Source: Nitzschia sp. DOCU1
Lineage: Eukaryota; Bacillariophyta; Bacillariophyceae; Bacillariales; Bacillariaceae
Length of the DNA stretch: 64,000 bases
Reading direction: 5' to 3'
NCBI GenBank assembly: GCA_951394045.1
Contig: OX595998.1
Location: forward strand, 1,612,001 to 1,676,000
Shown piece by piece: positions 59,411 through 64,000 of the stretch (its first letter is position 1; every line of letters begins with the position of its first letter). The notes below the pieces were generated by a model. That model worked only from the letters and a program-made list of their open reading frames with translations. It ran no database searches and was not told the DNA's origin. A program made the position numbers and the translations under genes.

Positions 59411-61060
59411 TTATCGTACCGGCGATACCCTCAGATGCTCTAGCTGACCAACTACGGAAGAAATGGGGTCCGGTGCCATCATGGCATAGGTCGCCCGTTT
59501 TGCCTCTTGCTTCCAGTTGGGAGTAACAAGATTGGGAAAGAATTGTAATCCGGTGATTATTTCCAAATAATCCCAATGTACCAGGAATTGTTCCAAGTTG
59601 CTAGCGCCAGCCCCTTGCTTTTGATTGGGAACGAGAAAGCAAGCAAATTTTCGTATCCGCTTGTCTTGGAGGACCACAATGACTTTGAAAAAGTGGGTGG
59701 GAACATGTACTAGAGCAGTCTCCTGCCCAATCGCTTCAAATTCAAACAAGTGGGACCGTCTTCTTTGTGCTGCCTCGTTCGACTGGCCCGTCGGTAGCCA
59801 AACCGGTCCAGTTACAATAAAAACCGACTTGCCGTGGATTTTCGAGGCGGATTGTAGCTCTTGTTCCGCGATCTTTCGGCACCAATGTTCAAGCTTGGCC
59901 CACGTTGATCGATTCATCCGCTTTTCTTGCGGCGACACATTGCAAAGATTAAAAGTATCTTTGATGGACTCGGCACCAAAGTCTGCAGCTGGAGCCATGT
60001 GGCCTCGATCGTAACCTGACTGAATAAAACTGCACAACCTGGATCGGTACTCCACTGGGAGCTTCTCCTCTTCGTAAAAAGGATGCCGTACAGTTGGTTT
60101 CGTCCTCTCTAAGCCATCTAGCTTTTGCAAAACGTACACGGGGTTCTTTGTCCGAACATCAAAAGCAATCTCGAGCCTTGGGTTGGGGCGAAAGATTCGA
60201 ATAGGTAGTATCGGTGCCATTCTAGAAATGGTAACATCAGAACTTGTAGACGACGACAAGTCATTTGACATTTGGGCTTTGGATTGAGTCACCGGCGGTA
60301 GAGGACTTTTGGGGCTCGCTTGATTTCCAGGCGGCCGACGCTGCGGCGTTGCCAAGGTCGCCTTTGGCTGTTGCTGTGCAGCTGGTGGAAGACTGCGCTT
60401 TCCTTCAGCGGTACAAACGCCAGCTTTGCCTGAATGGCAGACTTTTGCATCAACCTTTGAATTGGTGATGGTCACCAAATATTGCTGAACCAACGATTCT
60501 TCAATAGGTTGGTTCAACTTTGTCACAATTCTTTGGTCGACAATGCTACCACTGTCTTTCTTCGACCACGTGGCAAATCTTTCCCCATACATTCGACAAA
60601 TTAAATCTGCTAGTTGCCGGGGTTCAAAGAGGTCAACGCGGGAGGACCCATACATGATGGTTGCAATGGTCGAGACTAGATCTTTTTCCGCGGGGATCGA
60701 CTTGAACAAGGATAGTTTCTCGGCCTTGTCGCCAACGACTTGACATGCTTTACACAGCATCTTGTAGACGTCGATCCGATTATGTTCTTGAATAAGCTCA
60801 ATGACCAATAACCTAGTCCCCGTTCCCCCCGTGTTCGAACTTTGGCTCCGGCGAATCAAGGCCATTTTCGATCGAGCGCTCTGGGATTTGCGTTCCACTT
60901 CCAAGGTTAGACGATCACATGCCGCCTGCGACTCTAGAGGACAATGTGAGATGCATCCGCTACAAAAAGCATCATATTGACGCGGTCACCCTCACTTACT
61001 TTGACGAAGCTCCTTCTCCAGCCGTCGGGGGGTTCCCACAACAGGCATGACGCGACGCAT
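59411..61060 (-). CDS. EndoG-like DNA/RNA non-specific endonuclease
   Basis: Exons 61060-61000 and 60933-59411, joined across a 66-nt intron (GTAAGT donor, CTCTAG acceptor; split codon A|AG). The short first exon encodes MRRVMPVVGTPRRLEKELRQ, and splicing yields a continuous amphipathic helix into KSQAACDRLTLEVERKSQSA. The total is 527 residues. Without exon 1 the first ATG would be at 60865. The nuclease domain (~260-500) is of the beta-beta-alpha-metal class: RLCSFIQSGYDRGHMAPAAD holds the catalytic DRGH (H332), followed by NLCNVSPQEKRMNRSTWAKL, with the metal-binding Asn, then SVFIVTGPVW. These fit mitochondrial endonuclease G / NUC1. Residues ~30-250 are an unusual extension: a helical segment (IELIQEHNRIDVYKMLCKAC) followed by a disordered Pro/Ser/Gln linker, and no clear mitochondrial presequence. 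The extension may be a protein-interaction module. Confidence 0.87.
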
Positions 61061-61595
61061 TGGGCTTTTCGTGAACCCCGTGATTTTTGTGCCCTGGATT
61101 GCTGCTCTTGGAATTTCACTGCTGCTGCTGCTGCTCCGGAGTCAACGTTTTCACCTTGCACCTTTCACGATTGCATCAATTGTATTTCTTGGGACGGTAA
61201 ACGGATGCCCACGGCGACATGTATGGAAAGGGTGTGCTTGTCTCACATCGCCCATCATCGTGAACACATCTCATAGCTCATCGCCAAATCCAAAATTCGT
61301 TGGGACGACTGGTCCGAGTGGAAATAGGCAGCAGATCTACCGGTAAAGCGCGCGGTGGTGTGTGATGAGAGTGTGTGTGTGTGCTGGCCAGCGTGTTGCA
61401 TGACGTCAGCAGTTGAAATGGTTCGAGGAATGTCGAGAATCCAAGGCTCAAATCCCTCTATCGATAGTCTACCTAGCTCCAAAACGAGCCGACAACTGCC
61501 TTGCAACTAACGCGCCGCCCCCTTTCCCAGTGGCCGAGGGAAAGGTATGCCACCGACGCTCTGTGTTCAAAGCGTTGCTTTTGGTTGGGTTATCT
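61061..61595. other. Intergenic between minus-strand genes
   Basis: 535 bp between the EndoG-like start and the 3' end of the XRN-like gene. It includes a short (GT)n run near 61370-61382. No gene recognised; plus-strand ORFs 60977-61276 and 61047-61346 overlap the nuclease first exon and are shadows. Confidence 0.35.
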
Positions 61596-64000
61596 TTAGC
61601 TCTGGGAAGGATCAACTGCTTCCTCGTCCGCTGTACTAGATCTGGAATTCCTTTGGGCAGCCTTGGCGGCTAGGGTCATTTTAAAATCAGAGAACGGTAC
61701 CTCTTGGGTCCAATCCACTCCGGGCCCTACTAGATTCGACAGAGCCTTTGCGGCGAGGCGTTGTCGTGCCATTTTCCTAGCATCTTGAACCTTCCGAGGA
61801 AAGGTTTTGCTCCAGGACTTACTCTTGAGTACCAGGGATGACACGCCCTCTCCTGGACCCACCACCAGGGTGGCCCTTTCCCGGTCGGGTAGAGCGGAAG
61901 GATGAACTGTCGCGGAGAAAGAGAATTCGACGTTGCCGATCAGTTTGCTATCCCGAAGCATATTGAGGCATTCCAGGGCGGATTGGCCTTCCGTATTGAA
62001 GATGGGGATGTCATCCTCGTTCAAGCCATTTGTAGCGCCATCGGGCTGTTTTTTCCCATTCACTTTTTGGGGGCAAGTGCTTCTCGTCACCGTTCGGCCT
62101 TCAAGTGCCCCCCGTATGTCAGCAAATTTCAAATTCGTCCAGTCGTTTTCGGGTCCAACAATCTCTGATAGCGCCAGGCTGGCAAGATTTTGCTTGATGG
62201 ACTTATCCGTTTGGTTGAACATATCGCGATCCTGCCCAAAGCACAGTGTGCGGCTCAGCATATGGGAGGGCTTGTTCTGGCTCGGGAAAACTTGCAAAGT
62301 GTAGTACATGAATCGCTCGGGGTTCAATGATGCGAGGCTAGAATTGGATGGCCGAGAGACATCGAAATGGATTGGCCCCAACAAGTCAAGCTTGTGAAGC
62401 TCCTGAAGAATATAAAGCGCCGTCAGCCGTTCCGGATTCGCAGCGGGAGTTCTTGTCGGCATAATTTGGTTGTATTCTTTCATGGGATCAATAGCAGCGT
62501 CCATCGAGATGTCGATGCCCATATTATTGAACGCTGCCGCATCATCCTGTTGGGCGCCTCCCATTGCGCCATCATAATTCTTGTGTCCTTCTACTTCTTC
62601 GGGGCGAATAATGCCCGTCGTGTTTTGGCCAGGAAATGACCACCTCAAATCCGCAAACGTCCAATTTGTCCAGTCATTCTCGGCCCCAACAATTGCAGAT
62701 AGCGCAAGACCAGCAAGATGCTGTTTAATAGATTGCCTTGTTTGTTGGAACAAGTCGCGGTCCTGCTCGAAGAGCAGAGTTTGGTTCAGCACATTTGCTG
62801 CCATATTTTTGCTGGGAGAAACGCGCAAAATGTAGTGCTCGTATCGCTCAGGGTCCCATGATGCAAAGCTGGAGTTAGACGGGCGGGAGATATTAAATTG
62901 GACAGGCCCCAGCATTTCGAGCTTGTGCATTTCCGAGAGAAGATAGAGGGCCGTTAGTCCCTCCTTATTCACGGAAGGAGTTGCTGACGGCATAACCTTG
63001 TTGAACTCTTTCATTCGCTCAATAATGTCGATCGACTTGCCACCTCGTAATGGACCCTCTGTTTCCCTCAGCCTATCCACCTGCCGTACTCTTTGACGTT
63101 CCTTCGCATAGTCGATTTTGTATGGGATGCGCATCAAATCTTCTGCTCTGCCCTTTCGTAGCAGCGTGCCCAAAGAAGAATGTGGGATCTCTTCGGCTTC
63201 AGGCCGATGTCGCTTTCCTTTACTGGACTTGTGATCGTCCCATACTGATCGAGGACGGGGCTCAGAAATGGCAAAGACCCGGCTCACTCGCACTCGCGGG
63301 TTCGGACGAAGCTCGGCGAACTTTTTGCTTGGAGGAGCTGGAGGATCAAAAGGATGCGCTAGGGGCTCGTTTGTGCGACTCACGACTGTCCACCAGTGAT
63401 CGCCAAACATTATGCGCCTCCCATGGTCGGCACTGTCAGTGTTCAAGCTTCTATCATGGTCGTCACTCTCCCCGCGTTCATTTCGTATTCGTGCGATCTC
63501 CGCATTGCATAAAGCTTCAAATTTCTTCATGTCAAAGCAGTTGTCAACTTTGTCCATGCAGTCCGCATAGAATTGTTCAACCGTCTCATCTGGTATCCAA
63601 CGATAAGGCTCTGGAATCAAATGTTTGACTTGCGCGGGCAGTGCCGCAAGACATGCCAATCCTGCTGGGATGGGCGGTGTAAATTCTGTGCCGAGTAAAG
63701 TACGGCAACCCACGGTGCGATTCTCCGCCTTTGCTTCTTTCAGGAAGTTCACAATATCACCGATGTATGGAGACAGCCGGCGCCCATAATTGAACCCATA
63801 GTCAGCGCAAATACCATCCTGGTATGTTTGAAGATTCCACAAAAGTCCTCCAAGGTACCTATCCACTCTACCGGGAGCCGACTGAGATATTTCCCAGCTA
63901 TATCCGCGAGTAGCATTGCCCCATGTTTCGATGACGGAGTTGGAATCCTTTTCTGATGTATCCGGGTCCATTCCAAAGAAATCGTTCAACGCCATAAGAG
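61596..64000 (-). CDS. XRN-like 5'-3' exoribonuclease C-terminus with dsRBD-like repeats (partial)
   Basis: The frame is open to the right edge, so the 5' part lies outside; an in-frame ATG at 63995 is probably internal. Of the 799 residues from that Met, the first ~135 match the conserved helical region after the XRN nuclease core: RVDRYLGGLLWNLQTYQDGI, ADYGFNYGRRLSPYIGDIVN, then LAALPAQVKHLIPEPYRWIP. The catalytic acidic residues would be upstream. After a basic disordered linker (~170-320), three tandem modules follow: ~328-455, ~505-631 and a shorter ~668-776. Each has an L-x2-L-x3-H-K-L-like helix, beta-rich middle, and a closing A-L-S-x-I/L-V-G helix followed by DWT. The first two share MPxxTP, LTALY and SRPSNSS. 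The layout resembles double-stranded RNA-binding domains but is divergent. RNA turnover is inferred from the XRN region. Confidence 0.72.
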   Translation of the reverse strand, partial: LMALNDFFGMDPDTSEKDSNSVIETWGNATRGYSWEISQSAPGRVDRYLGGLLWNLQTYQDGICADYGFNYGRRLSPYIGDIVNFLKEAKAENRTVGCRTLLGTEFTPPIPAGLACLAALPAQVKHLIPEPYRWIPDETVEQFYADCMDKVDNCFDMKKFEALCNAEIARIRNERGESDDHDRSLNTDSADHGRRIMFGDHWWTVVSRTNEPLAHPFDPPAPPSKKFAELRPNPRVRVSRVFAISEPRPRSVWDDHKSSKGKRHRPEAEEIPHSSLGTLLRKGRAEDLMRIPYKIDYAKERQRVRQVDRLRETEGPLRGGKSIDIIERMKEFNKVMPSATPSVNKEGLTALYLLSEMHKLEMLGPVQFNISRPSNSSFASWDPERYEHYILRVSPSKNMAANVLNQTLLFEQDRDLFQQTRQSIKQHLAGLALSAIVGAENDWTNWTFADLRWSFPGQNTTGIIRPEEVEGHKNYDGAMGGAQQDDAAAFNNMGIDISMDAAIDPMKEYNQIMPTRTPAANPERLTALYILQELHKLDLLGPIHFDVSRPSNSSLASLNPERFMYYTLQVFPSQNKPSHMLSRTLCFGQDRDMFNQTDKSIKQNLASLALSEIVGPENDWTNLKFADIRGALEGRTVTRSTCPQKVNGKKQPDGATNGLNEDDIPIFNTEGQSALECLNMLRDSKLIGNVEFSFSATVHPSALPDRERATLVVGPGEGVSSLVLKSKSWSKTFPRKVQDARKMARQRLAAKALSNLVGPGVDWTQEVPFSDFKMTLAAKAAQRNSRSSTADEEAVDPSQS

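Overview
The window looks like nuclear DNA of a diatom, probably a pennate one (inference). The evidence is: a DUF6824-type protein; four proteins with diatom-style presequences (signal peptide followed by an A-F or N-A-F cleavage motif, as in plastid import); an HSF-type regulator; a SHAQKYF-class MYB; a Cys/His motif I associate with diatom hypothetical proteins; short GT-AG introns of 66-160 nt; and compact genes on both strands. No rRNA, tRNA, CRISPR array or bacterial operon structure was seen. Several starts were moved inward from TTG or GTG codons to the first credible ATG.

Layout. 0-6.4 kb, minus strand: a DUF268 membrane protein, a 770-aa coiled-coil protein and a DUF6824 protein. 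6.9-11.0 kb: a putative 4.1-kb DNA transposon with a perfect 24-bp core in its terminal inverted repeats, enclosing one intact 1222-aa ORF with features of an RNase H-fold transposase. 12-27 kb: a 740-aa coiled-coil protein, a small plastid-targeted protein, and an uninterrupted 10.8-kb ORF for a 3591-aa coiled-coil protein built on a ~132-residue super-repeat. 27.6-34 kb: a proline-rich protein, an acidic protein, the branched-chain 2-oxoacid dehydrogenase E2 subunit, and a TPR gene interrupted by one in-frame TAA. 35.7-46.9 kb: a SHAQKYF MYB (likely with a hidden first exon), a kinesin-4-like motor in three exons, a 2-hydroxy-acid (glycolate) oxidase with a peroxisomal SRL C-terminus, and a two-exon nuclear-type Cys/His protein. 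47.5-61 kb: a plastid MerC-type membrane protein, cysteine dioxygenase, an RlmM-like rRNA ribose methyltransferase, an HSF, an RluA-family pseudouridine synthase, a plastid NTF2-like protein, selenoprotein U, and an EndoG-like nuclease. 61.6-64 kb: the 3' part of an XRN-like gene that runs off the right edge and carries three dsRBD-like repeats.

The genes are mostly ordinary neighbours in divergent and convergent pairs with no shared pathway. Partial themes are organelle RNA modification (RlmM-like, RluA-like), redox, sulfur and selenium metabolism (cysteine dioxygenase, SelU, 2-hydroxy-acid oxidase), and cytoskeletal or coiled-coil proteins. The strongest special observations are the UGA-encoded selenocysteine in SelU with a foldable SECIS in its 3' UTR, the giant super-repeat protein, the putative new transposon, and the XRN/dsRBD-like fusion.
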